A DNA stretch of 64,000 nucleotides. Origin: Eonycteris spelaea. Its lineage: Eukaryota; Chordata; Mammalia; Chiroptera; Pteropodidae. Both the position numbers and the translations under genes were made by a program. Positions within the stretch are counted from its first letter, which is position 1; every line of letters begins with the position of its first letter. Positions 12,176-23,826 of the stretch are shown here, one piece after another. The notes under the pieces were generated by a model. It was given only the letters and a program-made list of their open reading frames with translations. It made no database searches and was not told where the DNA came from. Where the stretch lies: assembly GCA_003508835.1 (NCBI GenBank), contig PUFA01000165.1, positions 1,517,001-1,581,000 on the forward strand. The letters run 5' to 3'.

Positions 12176-12860
12176 TTCAGAAATTATTGGTACAGAAAAC
12201 TGAATGGTGGTTGCCAGGAGTTGGGAGTGTGTCCTTTTACCAATTGCCCCCAGATTGATCCCACGACCCAGCCACTGGCAATCACTTTTTTACCCTCTGT
12301 TCTATGAGTTTGACTTTTTTTTGATTCTACATTTTAGTGATACCATATAGTATTTGTCTTTCTTTTTTTTCATAGCATAATACCAATCTGGTTCATCCAT
12401 GCGGCAAATGACAGGATTTCATCCTTTTTTTTTCTTGTGATAAAAACGTTTAAGATTTACTCTGACAACTTTCAATGCACAACATAATATTATTATTTAT
12501 AATCAACATACTGTATATTACATCTCCATGACTTCTTTATTTTATAACTGGAAGTTTGTACATTTTGACCCCCTTAAACCATTTCACCTACAAAGATTCA
12601 GTTATAAAGTTAATAAGTTCTGAAGATCTAATGTATAACATGGTAACTATCATTTATAATTCTGTATTATAGAATTGCAATATTTTCTTTCTCTCTCAAC
12701 ACACATACACACCAAAAGTAAAAATGTGAGGTGATGGTATATTAATTACCTTGATGGGGGCAATCCTTTCAGAAAGTATACTCTTGTCAAATTATCACAT
12801 AGAACACTAAACATCTTACAATTTTATCTGCCAATTTTATCTTAATAAAGATGGGAAGTT
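12176..12860. mobile_element. Old L1 3'UTR with an inverted segment
   Basis: A short + strand 3'UTR piece (12176-12240, 'gaatggtggttgccaggagt') is followed by antisense L1 3'UTR (about 12240-12590), then + strand 3' end sequence again (about 12590-12860, ending near 'ttatcttaataaagatggga'). The minus-then-plus order resembles the 5' inversion left by twin priming, or two separate insertions. Confidence 0.55.
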
Positions 12861-14039
12861 AAAGACAATTTGAGCAAAAAATGAATAGTATTAGATTGTA
12901 ACCCAGAGTATAAAATTAATATGCATGAGCTCATAAAAATATAAATAAATTTTTGAATGAACAACAAAAGGGAGAGAAAATACAAATGTTTCTTACAGAA
13001 GAATTCCAAGAGTAACTGTTATCTTGATTTCTAACAGCATAGACTAGTTTTTTCTATTTTTTTTTTCACTTTCTACAAAGAGAAGCAAATGTATCATCTT
13101 GGAATGTTGGGATGTAAAGGAGACTCAAGTAAAATATAAGAAACAATTAGAGGGCAATTGATTTTTCACTATCAGTAGATTTTATGTATTTTTCTTTTTC
13201 TCTTAAAATACACATAAATTTCTGAGTTTTGATTTTGACTAATATCCAACAAAACACTTCCAAATTTCTGCCTGTTCATAAATCTGATATTTTTACCTAT
13301 TCGTTTTATAAATCTGCAAGCTGAAAATTGATTGGTTGTTTATGACTTAATTTTTATGCTCATGTACAAAGGTTCAGCATGATTTGAAGTCTCCCAAGTG
13401 ATCCAGTTGCAGAAAAAATAGATGTCATTATAACACAAAAATATTGGTAATAATTACTTGTCAGATTTGTCTCCACTGAATCATCACTTTCCACTTAGCA
13501 CTAACTGCTAGGTAAATTTTTGTGGATGATTTCAAATATCTAGCAGAACAATTAAAATTTGTTAAAAAGTGAAATTGTGTCTTGGAAAAAAAAGCAGAAT
13601 TTCATGAAACTGATGAAAGTGATGTTCGAAAACTGCATTTTGGAGAGCATGGAGTTCACTATGAGAATGGCTTTTGAATCATAAGCAAAGCCTTTGACAA
13701 AAGAGAATCTGGCAGAGTTAGGCCAGTTAGCAAGGAAAGAGTAGAAAATCTACATGAATGAACATTTCAGAACAGAAAGATGTGAATACCAAAGAATCAT
13801 GAGAAGATACTGGAAAGTTTGATGGAGCACTGTAATATTTTTGTAAAATATTTATGACTGATACGTAAATCAACTGTGAAGTTAAGAGTGTTGTTTGGTA
13901 TTATACAATAGTGTCCCCCAAAATATATACTGTTATACTTATAACCTGAATTTAGTTAAATACGAAAATCTAAGCTTATATTGCCCACAGGAGTGCTTAC
14001 ATTTCACAGGTATTTGGTAATTGTGACACCATGAACCCG
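12861..14039. other. No recognisable feature
   Basis: AT-rich sequence without a gene-like frame and without a repeat that I recognise with confidence. It ends at the RTE remnant. Confidence 0.45.
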
Positions 14040-15090
14040 GACACTTGTGCTTTGGACTCTCTACTACAGTAAAGCCATTGACTGCACGGATCAAGAAAAG
14101 CTATGGTTTGCTCTGAAGGAAATGGATAGGCCTCAGCACTTATCATCTAAAGTAACCTGATATTGTGGTCAGAAGCCTCTGCCAAGAACAGAACATGGGC
14201 GACAAAAAGGTTTCCAACTAACAGGTTAAAGCTCTCATGCAAGGTGCATTTTAAACTCTTATTTAATTTGTAGGAAGAACATACCATACAAAAAACTGGC
14301 TTGGTTCAGAGGAAAGACAGTGAAAATTAGTGGAAGAAATAATTTAAGACATGCAGTTGGCACTATCTTGAAGGCAGGTGAAAGAAGAAAGTGCCAAAGG
14401 AGGACTTAATTTGAACATAAAGAAGACCAAAATCGTGACTACAGAAGAAATACACAACTTTAACAAGGACAAGAAAACTTCAAAATTGTTCAAGATTTTG
14501 CTTACCTTGGTTCAGTCTTCCATTCAAGTGGAGATTACAACCAAGAAATTAAGAGAAGACTGAGACTAGGAAGGGCTGCAATGGACAAATTAGGCAAATT
14601 CACCAAGAATAAAGATGTGTTATTTGAGACCAAGGCTAAGATCATCCACACCCTCATATTCCCAATTACTATGTACAAATGTGAAAGTTGGACAGTGAAG
14701 AGGGCTGAAAGGAACAAAAAAGATTCATTTGAAATATGGAGGAGAGCTCTATGGATACCCTAAACCACCAGAAAAATGAACTAGTGGGTCCTAGAGCAAA
14801 TTAAGCCTGAACCATCACTGGAGGCAAAAGTGACAAAGCTGAAGCAATTCTACTTTGTGTATATCATGAGCAAGTAGGGCTCTTTGGAAAAGGCAATACT
14901 GCTGGGAAAAATAGAATGCAGAAAGAAAAGAGGAAGACCAGATATGAAATGGATTGATTCCATAAAAGAAGCCATAGGCATGCATATACAGGAGCTGAGC
15001 AGGGATGTTTAGGACAGGACATTGTGGACATCACTCATTCATAGGGTCATCAGGAGTTGGAGTTGACTCAATTGCATGTAACACATAAAA
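14040..15090 (+). pseudogene. RTE/BovB-like LINE reverse transcriptase remnant
   Basis: Translated pieces in changing frames match the RTE-clade (BovB-type) reverse transcriptase: a KAIDCTDQEKLWFALKEM-like block (about 14070-14125), a PRTEHG block near 14190, an LNIKKTK block near 14410, and a KCESWT block (14677-14694) followed by the C-terminal tail. The catalytic YADD motif is changed to HAVG (14350-14361). Internal sequence between PRTEHG and the active site is shorter than expected, and stops occur in every frame. The 3' end near 15085 resembles the BovB/RTE tail. RTE LINEs are patchily distributed in mammals; this copy is old. Confidence 0.8.
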
Positions 15091-17260
15091 GATTATATTA
15101 CTAATTAAATTTTTTCAAGGTAAAGTCCCAAATTAACCCCCCAATTCCTAGTACTTACTATGACATTGACTTATTTACACTATATATTATACTCAAATCA
15201 TGAGAAACCCTTCTTTAGATATAATGATGCTATCTGGAAGCTTTAGCTGGAGAATAAGGGTCTCCATAAATATGAGAGAAATTTTGATTTAGCTGACAAG
15301 AAAGGAGAATTTCCAGATTTGGGGAAAGCATTAAATAATTGAAAAGCAAGAATGAAAAGCTGGGGTGCGAAGGGAGGGTGTTGGGCAGTGAGAAGAAAGA
15401 ACTACCATTTTTAAGAGGAGAGGATTCTTGCTTTAAAAAGGCTGTCTGCACCACCTCTACTTTAAAATAGGCATCTAACTCAGCTGAAGAAGGAAAATCC
15501 TATCTTGAAAAACAAATCTGATAATTTATATTGGGAAATGGTGGGACAATGGGGTTCGCTTTACAAGATTATACTTTTCTAGTTAGCATTATAGCACATT
15601 ATCAGTTTAGAAAAAAAATTAGTGCTGTATTTCTAAAAGATTTAGCCTTTTTCTTTCTTTCTTTCTTTCTTTTTTTTTTTTTTTTCGGTTAATTCATTTG
15701 CCAAAGTGATGTTAAATGTTGCAAAAGAATCAAACACAATGGGCTCCTTAACCTATTCTAAAATATTTCTGGGGAGTGATTCCGACTCTTGCCATAAGTA
15801 TCCATGGTAGCATTTCTGAAAATATGTTCTTTGAAATACTTATCCTTCTAGACACTCCATATAAAAAGGATTCCCTGGTCAAATAAGATTGGGAAACACT
15901 GCAAACCTTATCCCCCTGTTTGACATTCACAATATATATTAACATTATGAAAGCTATGCATCAAAATCCCACAAGAAATACAAAAAATGATATTGTTAAA
16001 CTAACACATCTGAAACTTGTTTACTACACATCATTTTATGCAGGATGACCATTAACATCCTATGGCATGGGTGTTCTGAGACCACATTTTGGGAACCAGC
16101 ATTGTATTTCAGGTGGATCCCCTAATTCTGAGCATTTCCAGTTTACAAGACCATTTCTTCATGGCAGGCAGTTCTGGGAACTCTCGGTCCCTGGGCTTGT
16201 TCTGCTACCCTAAAGGAACAATTCGGTGGAAAAGCATTCTAGGTGATGCTGTGTATGGCGTTAGGCCTGCTGTGCTGGTGGTAGCAGCAGAAATGAGTAG
16301 AATCACAAGACAGCAGTTTTGTAGCTAGCTATTATCTACTTAGAATAAAGAATGCATTTGGTTGAGTGGAATGTCAGTGAACCTTTAATCATTTTTTCAG
16401 TTTAATATTTTCCAGCCTGTTGGCTCTGGGTATTCTCCTGTTCCACAAACTACTATATGAGTTTTTTGCTTCCTTCCATATTGAGCCTCAAAGGAACTCT
16501 GTCATTCTGCTGCACCAGGGCTGATGGGCTGTTGTCAATTCATTGCATATTCATGAGGTGGATGTTTCCCCATTTCCACCCAGGTAACCAGTTGATCTTA
16601 CCTTCCTAAAAGGAGTGGTCATTAGCTAGGAGGTTGGAGACTGGAGGTCACTCATGGCAGTGAAGCATCTTTATGCCTCTGTGGAGAAGAAAATCCTCTC
16701 ATATTTTGTATAGCTCAGGGAGGAGGAGGAGAAAGAGGAAGGAGATGAAGCAGGAATGATGTCAGATGAGGTGAGAGGTAACTAACATCTCTAAAATAAA
16801 AATAGCCTACTATTTCTTGGTCTAGAAGGTCATAGACACTCAGCAGAAAATTAAATTTAAAAAACTCTAAAGGAAGTCCAAACCATTCAGTGGCAACCAC
16901 TGTAAATATTTATTAAATAATATTCAAGATAAGTTGTACGTTATTCATACCCTTAGTACATAGTATACTTATGTTCCTGGTTTACATCTAATCAGGAGTG
17001 ATTGCCACACAAAAATGTGGCACCTGTGACAAACATTTCTCATCTAGGTTGTCTTTCCTTCCTATACTCAAATAAAGGCTGAGAATTCTTACAGACACTA
17101 CCAGTGGATTTGACTTATCATACTAACTATACACATTTTTTTACTTGTGTATTTAATGTATATTTACTACTTCTTTCATTATGCATATATGCACCAAATT
17201 TGAACAAATTTCCATGAGTATTCATTACATACCATGCTAAATGATGGGAATAGAGTGATT
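15091..17260. other. Mostly single-copy sequence, one possible hAT-Charlie remnant
   Basis: No gene-like frame. A (TTTC)n plus poly(T) tract lies at 15648-15685. The stretch 15740-16110 has words typical of short Charlie-type elements (such as 'aaaaaggattccctggtcaa' and 'ccacattttgggaacc'), but I could not define both ends, so I leave it as a possibility. Confidence 0.4.
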
Positions 17261-17267
17261 AACAAAG

Positions 17268-17280
17268 ATCTCTGGTTCTT
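17268..17280 (+). repeat. Left 13-bp target-site duplication of the full-length L1
   Basis: ATCTCTGGTTCTT is repeated exactly at 23814-23826, right after the A-rich end of the L1. Confidence 0.85.
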
Positions 17281-17490
17281 GTGCTGCGGCTGCCACGGTG
17301 CACTCTTCAGCCCAGCCCCGCTGAGCATTCGCAGGGCGCTGACAAAGAAGACCTGGGCCTGCCATGCTGCATCTGTGGACAATTCCACAGTAAAAATCAA
17401 TGTGTCTTCAGAGGAATGGAAGAAAAGAAGAAAAGTTCAGATTAATAAAACAAAACAAAACAAAACAAAACACTACGAAAGATAATTAAG
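17281..17490 (+). other. Extra segment upstream of the L1 5' tip, inside the TSD
   Basis: The usual L1 5' tip starts around 17491 ('attctgggaaacatggtaga'). The 210 bp before it lies inside the duplication and therefore came with the element. It is GC-rich at first, has several CpG sites and is open in two forward frames. One frame runs 54 codons from 17281 to a TAA at 17443-17445 that overlaps AATAAA, followed by (AAAAC)n to about 17470. The encoded end includes Cys/His residues spaced like a small zinc knuckle (CCICGQFHSKNQC). It could be a piece of a cellular mRNA carried by the L1 (5' transduction or RNA chimera), or an unusual L1 leader. The gene is not recognised. Confidence 0.55.
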
Positions 17491-18244
17491 ACGGACTTGG
17501 ATTCTGGGAAACATGGTAGAGTGAGAGATGTCTTCAGATCTCTCCCCTTGAAACAACAATAAGCTGAACATCTAAAACTGAACAAAAACACCCAAACTGC
17601 ACACCAGCATGTCTGAGCATGGATCTGCGCATAAGAGCTACCACAGGTCAGAACCCCTGGTGTCAGGTGGTGAACTGGGACAAATAGAGAAGCTGCCTCT
17701 TGTAGCCACTGGAGCTCCTTGCAGAAGGAGGGGGAGGGGTAAAGGTTGGCTACTTCCCTGATCAGTCCTGCCCGGAAGTGCTGGGACTTTTCTACACAGC
17801 CTGCAGGGCTGTCATCTGGGAGGAAAGCAGAGAAGCGGGATGGGACAGCAGAGAAACAATAGTTGGTTTTTACCGGTCCTGATTCCAAAACCGAGGCTTA
17901 GCTGCAGTCCCCAAGCCCCAACTGAGAGGGCCCCTCCCCCCAACCCTCTGAGACAATACCGTGGAGCTCCAGGGGAACCTGAGCAAATGCTACCGAAACT
18001 GTTGCTAACACTGACAGAGACTGAAACTGAGAGTAGCGAGTGTGATTAAAATCTACAAGAAAATAAAAATGATATTTAGGCTTTATATAAAGCAGAGATA
18101 CAAGAGGCTTGGATGCCACTTACTGGAAACCTAAAGAAAAGTGTCTTCTTTGCAGCAGGCTAAAGAGAGACCTTTATGTAATAAATCTTCTTTCTGGAAA
18201 AACAGCAGAATACAATTCCATTAATGCCCAGGCAGAGAAATAGT

Positions 18245-19140
18245 CCATTAAACACCATGAACAATCAAGGTGAAAAGTACATCAGAAAGATAAAGAAAAA
18301 TCTCCAGAAAATAACCTTACAGATATAGAAATATGCGATTTAAGTGACAGAGAATTCTGGCTGGTATTTCTGGAAAAGCTCAGTAAATTCTGAAACGAGT
18401 CATATCAACAATTTCAGAAACTGAAAAAACAGCTAGATGAGCAAAGCAAGGAGATTGAAACCCTCAAAAAGGACCAAATAGAACTTTTGGAGATAAAAAA
18501 CACACTGCAAGAGTTGAAAAATGGAATAGCAAGCTTGGGAAATAGAGTCAACCAAATGGAGAAAAGGATCAGTGATATGGAAGACAGAAATCTAGAAATA
18601 AATCAGAAGGAAGAAAAGAGAAACCGAAGAATGAAAAATAATGAAAGAGAAATACAAGAACTAGCTGATACCCTTAGGAGAGGAAACATAAGAATAATGC
18701 GGATTACTGAAGGTGAGGAAAAGGAGCAGGGACTAGAAAGCATTTTCAGACAAATAGTGGATGAGAATTTCCCAAATCTAAGGAATGAGCCAGAGCTTGG
18801 AATTCAAGAAGACAACAAAACACCCAATTATCTCAGCCCAAAAAGGCCTCCACCGAGACACATTGTATTAAAGTTATCAAAAATCAATGACAAAGATAGA
18901 ATTCTCAGGGCAGCTAGGGAGAAGAAAATGGTAATGTATAAAGGAAAACCCATTAGATTACATCAGACTTCTCACCACAGACCTTACAAGCCAGAAAGTA
19001 ATGGAATCAAATATTTAAACTATTAAGTGAAAGGAACTACCAGCCTAGAATAATATATCCAGCTAAGTTCTCCTTTAGATATGAAGGAGAAATCAAGACC
19101 TTTTCAGACATACAAAAATTGAGGGATTCTCCACTATGAG
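18245..19140 (+). pseudogene. L1 ORF1, broken
   Basis: The part from 18487 to 19026 is open for 179 codons and shows the order expected of ORF1 protein: coiled coil (about residues 1-55), RRM-like domain (about 65-105, with NIRIMRITEG) and the start of the C-terminal domain (about 120-160, with RHIVLKLSKINDKDRILRAA). The upstream part contains a stop soon after the likely start near 18257, and a frameshift in the C-terminal domain near 18960 leads to the TAA at 19024-19026, while related sequence continues in another frame to about 19140. In a working L1 this protein binds the element RNA. Confidence 0.8.
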
Positions 19141-19187
19141 GCCTGTAGTACAGGAAATTCTGAAAGGGGTCAGATCACCTAAAACAA

Positions 19188-19218
19188 AATAACAACAACA
19201 ACAACAACAACAACAAAA
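19188..19218 (+). repeat. (AAC)n microsatellite
   Basis: About nine AAC units in the L1 region between ORF1 and ORF2. Confidence 0.8.
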
Positions 19219-19453
19219 ACATAATTAGGAGTAAAGTGACTATCAGGCAAATAGAAGCAGAGGAGTGCAACCCTTACTAAAAATAGGGCATTATAAGCTT
19301 AAATAATAAGAGAATTGCTATAGCAAGATAGCAATGAACTTTCAGCATACATAGAAACAAATCAAGATAACAATGACTGAAAAGGAGAGGATTCCAAGAT
19401 CCAAATTTGCAAAGAGGAAAGGAGATTAAGCGCACATAGAAGAAAATGACGAC

Positions 19454-19492
19454 GTGTATGTGTGTGTGTGTGTGTGTATGTGTGTGTGTATC
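19454..19492 (+). repeat. (TG)n microsatellite
   Basis: TG dinucleotide run with two TA interruptions, just upstream of L1 ORF2. Confidence 0.85.
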
Positions 19493-19661
19493 TTTTTCAT
19501 ATTTGTAATGCTAACCATACACCACAGTCAGACTGAAGTATATAACATAAAACAAGAAGAATCAGAGGCAAAACACACAAAAGCCAACTAAAATAAAGAA
19601 AACAAAACACAAGAACAAGGAAGCAATGGAAACACCAAGCTACCAGAAAGCAAAAGATAAA

Positions 19662-22600
19662 ATGGCTATAAGAAGACCTCATATTTCAATAATCACCTTA
19701 AATATAAATGGACTGAATTCACCAATAAAAAGGCACAAAGTTGCAGAATGAATCAAAACACAAAACCCAACCATATGCTGCCTCCAGAAGACATGTCTGA
19801 GCTCCAAAGACAAATATAGACTCAAAGTGAAAGGTGGAAAACGATATTCAAGCAAATGGCATTCAGGGAAAAGCAGGAGTAGTGGTCACTAATATCAGAT
19901 GAAATAGACTTCAAAATAAAAAAAGGGTAAAAAAGATATGAAAGGACACTTCTTATATAAAGGGAATCATGCAACCAAGAAGACAAGCACTTATTAATAT
20001 CTACTGCTCCCAATCAGGGATACCCAAATATGTAAAGCAATTACTAACAGAACTGAAGGAAGAAAAAGACCAAAAACACTATCATAGGAGGGGACCTAAA
20101 ACCCACTGTTGGATTATGAACAGATCATCCAAACAGAAATCAATAGGATAATAACATCCATAAATGACACATTAGACCAACTGGAACTAATGACATAAAC
20201 AGAGCCTTCCATCCAAACAGCTGCTTATACGTTCTTCTCTAGTGCACATGAAACATTCTCAAAAATTGACCACATACTGAGACACAGAGATAGCCTCAAC
20301 AAAATATAAGAGGGTTGAAATATATCCAACCATATTCTCTGACCATAATGCTTTGAAACTAGAGATCAACTATAGAAAGAAATCAGGAACCACAAATACA
20401 TGGAGATTAAACAACATGCTACGAAGTATTATCTAGGTCAGAGAAGAAATAAAAAAGAGAGATCAAAGAGTACATAGAAACAAATGATAATGATAGTACA
20501 ACATATCAAAAACTTTTGGGGCATGGCAAAAAGTAGCCATAAGAGGAAAGATCATCATATTACAAGCCTATCTTCAAAACAGAATGAGCCCAATAAATAG
20601 CCTAATTCTTCAGCTTTAAAAAACTAGAAAAGGAAGAACAAATGAAGCCTAAAAGCTCAGCAACCAGAATGAAAGAAATCATCAAAATTAGAGCAGAAAT
20701 AATGATAATTGAAACAAACAATGAAAAAATAATACAACAAAGAGCTGTTCTTTGAGAAAGTTAATAAAATTGACAAATGCCTGGCTAGACTCACTAAAGG
20801 AAAAGAAAAGGACATAAATAAACAAAAAATCAGGGATGAAAGAGGGGAAAGTACGACTGATGGCAGAAATACAAAGGATCATGCAGATATACTATGAAAA
20901 AGTATATAACACCAAATTTAATAACCTAGAAGAAATAGACCGAGTACTTAAAGTTAGTACGATTCTTCTTAAACTGAATCAAGAAGATCTGGAAAATCAA
21001 AATAGACCTATCAGCAGTATGGAAATTGAAACAACCGTCAAAAACCTACCAAAAGTAAAGTCTGGGACCAGATGGCTTCACCAGTGAATTCTACCAAATA
21101 TTCAAAAAATATTGAATACCTATTCTCCTCAAACTCTTCCAAAAATTGAAGAGGAGGCCAATATTACTCTGATACCAAAACCTGATAAAGATAATACAAA
21201 AAAAAAAAAAAAAAAAGAAACTGGTATGATTTTTAACCCTCTTACATTTCTTGAGGCTATCTCTGTGTCCCACTATGTGGTTGAATTTTTGAGAATGTCC
21301 ATGTGCACTAGAGAAAAATGTATGAGCAGTGCTGGGGATGGAGACTCTGTAAAGAAAACCAATATCTCTCATGAACACAGATGCAAAAATCCTAAATAAG
21401 ATACTAGCGAACCGAATACAGCAGTATATTAAAAAGATTATACAATCAAGTGGGCTTCATCCCAGGGGCACAGGGATGGTTCAACATATGCAAATAAATT
21501 AATGTGATACACCACATAAACAAATTTAAAATAAGAATCATATGATCACATCAATAGATGCAGAAAAAGCCTTCGACAAGATAAAGCATCCATTATGATC
21601 AAAACACTTAACAAAATAGGTATAGAAGGAAAGTATCTTAACATAATAAAGGCCATATATGACAAACCCTCAGCCAACATTAAACTTAATGTTGAAAAAC
21701 TAAAAATCTTCCCTCTAAGATCAGGAACAAAGCAAGGCTGTCCACTATCACCACTGCTATTCAAATAAACATTGGAGGTCTGAGCAAGTGCAATCAGGCA
21801 AGAGAAAGATATAAAAGGCATCCAAATAGGAAACAAGTCGAACTGTCACTATTTGCGGATGACATGATTCTCTATATAGAAAACCCTAAAGACTCCACAA
21901 AAACTACCAGTAACTAATAAGCAATACAGTAAAGTCCCTGGATACAAAATCAATGTTAAAAATCCATGCCTTCTTATATCTAATAATGAAGCCTCAGAAA
22001 AAAGGTGGAAAAATAATTCCTTTTGTAATTGCAAACAAAAAAATAAAATACCTAGGAATAAATTTAACAAAACATGTGAAGGACCTATATAATGAAAAAC
22101 TACAAGTCCCTATTGAAGAAATCGAAAAAGATACAAAGAAATAGAAAGACGTGCCATGTTTCTTGGTTAGAAGAATCAACATAGTTAAAATGCCCATATT
22201 ACCTAAACCATTATACATATTTAATGCAATCCTATCAAAATATCATTGGCATTTTTTAAAGAAACAGAACAAAAAATTATCAGGTTTGTATGGAAACAAC
22301 AAAGAATACCAAAGCCATCCTGAGAAAAAAGAATGAGCCTGGAGGCATCACTCTGCCTGACTTCAAATTATACTACAAAGCAACAGTAATCAAAACAGCA
22401 TGGTAATGGCAGCAAAACAGACACACTGACCAGTAGAACAGAATCGCGAGTCCAGAACTAAACCCATATTGTATGGGCAAATGATTTTTGACAAAAAGCC
22501 AAAAATATACAGTGGAGAAAGGAAAGTCTTTTCGATAAATGGTGCTGGGAAAACAGGAAAGCCACCTGCAAAAGAATGAAACTAGATTGTTGTCTATCAC

Positions 22601-23465
22601 CACATACCAAAATTAACTCAAAATGGATTAAGGATCTGAATATAAGACCTAAAACAATAAACTGCATAGAAGAAAACATAGGAACTAAACTCAAGGACCT
22701 TGGACTTAAGAGAATTTTATGAATTTGCCTCCAAGGCAAGCAAGTAAAAGCAAAAATAAATGAATGGACTACATCAAACTAAAAAGCTTCTGCTCAGCGA
22801 AAGAAATCATCAACAAGATAAGAGACAATCATCTCAATGGGAAAATATATTTGCAAGCAACGCCCTTCGATAAGGGCCCAATATCCAAAATATACAAAGA
22901 ACTCATATGATTCAATAACAACAAAAAAACCAAATGATCCAATAAAAAAATTGGCAGAGGACCTGAATAGACTCTTCTCCCAGAGGACATACAAATGGCC
23001 AACAAATACATGAAAAGATGCTCAGCCTCGCTAGCTATTAGGAAAAATGAAAATCAAAACCACAATGAGATATCATCTCACACCTGTTAGAATAGCTATA
23101 ATCAGCAGAACAAGTAATAACAAATGTTGGAGATGATGCGGAGAAAAAATGCACCCTCATACACTGCAGGTGGACTGCAAATTGGTACAGCCACTATGGA
23201 AAACAGTATGGAGGGTCCTCAAGAAACTAAAAATTGATCTACTATATGATTCAGCAATCCTTCTACTGGGTATTTACCCCAAAGACTTGAAAATCTATAT
23301 CCAAAGGATATTTTCACACTCATGTTCATAGCAGCATTATTCACAGTGGCCAGGACATGGAAGCAACCAAAGTGTCTATGATAGGTGATTGGCTAAAGAA
23401 GTTGTGGTACATATATACAATGGAATATTACTCAGCCATAAGAAGATACAGAAAAAAACTGCCAT
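19662..23465 (+). pseudogene. L1 ORF2, broken endonuclease-reverse transcriptase
   Basis: ORF2 can be followed from the ATG near 19662, through the endonuclease domain and the reverse transcriptase, to the C-terminal end near 23465. The catalytic FADD motif is still readable at 21852-21863. Many stops and frameshifts break the frame; the longest forward pieces are about 60-95 codons. A run of 19 A (21198-21216) and an inverted copy of upstream ORF2 sequence (21235-21351) replace a short piece of the reverse transcriptase. No active protein is possible. Confidence 0.8.
21198..21351 (+). repeat. Inverted copy of ORF2 sequence inside ORF2
   Basis: After a run of 19 A, the sequence 21235-21351 is the reverse complement, with some mismatches, of 20199-20317 (endonuclease to reverse transcriptase region). 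Shared blocks include 'ctctagtgcacatg', 'acattctcaaaaatt', 'gacacagagatagcctca' and 'agaggg(t)t'. The normal L1 sequence resumes at about 21358 ('accaatatctctcatgaaca'). Confidence 0.75.
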
Positions 23466-23813
23466 TTGTGACACATGGATGGACCTTAAGATAATCATGG
23501 TAAGTGAAATAAGCCAGACTGAAAAAGTTCAAAATCACATGATATCATTTATATGTGGGATATAAACCTAAAACAACAAATGAATAGGACAAACAGAGAT
23601 CAGGACATGGACAATGGACTAGTGGTTACCTGAGGGTAGGAGTGGGGGAGGAGGGAAAAGATAGACAGGGTAAAGGGGATCAAATACATGTTAGCTGAAG
23701 GAAACTGGTCTTTGGGTGGTAATCACACAATAGAATATATAGATGTCAATTGTAATGTACACCTGATAATGTAATTGTATATTAACCAATGTTACCCCAA
23801 TAATCTTAAAAAA

Positions 23814-23826
23814 ATCTCTGGTTCTT
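23814..23826 (+). repeat. Right 13-bp target-site duplication of the full-length L1
   Basis: Exact copy of 17268-17280. Confidence 0.85.

Larger units (their letters stand above)
17281..23813 (+). mobile_element. Full-length, inactive L1 with TSD and extra 5' sequence
   Basis: The unit between the 13-bp duplications contains an extra 5' segment (17281-17490), a 5'UTR (about 17491-18240), ORF1 (about 18245-19140), a linker with (AAC)n and (TG)n tracts, ORF2 (about 19662-23465) and a 3'UTR ending in an A-rich run. The flanks read continuously across the insertion ('gattaacaaagatctctggttctt' into 'attctcatggtacttat'), which supports a single insertion. Frameshifts, stops and an inverted insert in ORF2 make it inactive. 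Confidence 0.85.

Noticed and set aside
17442..17888. 148-codon minus-strand frame as a protein-coding gene
   Set aside because: It lies wholly in L1 leader and 5'UTR sequence on the opposite strand, with no domain character. Kept only as a finding.
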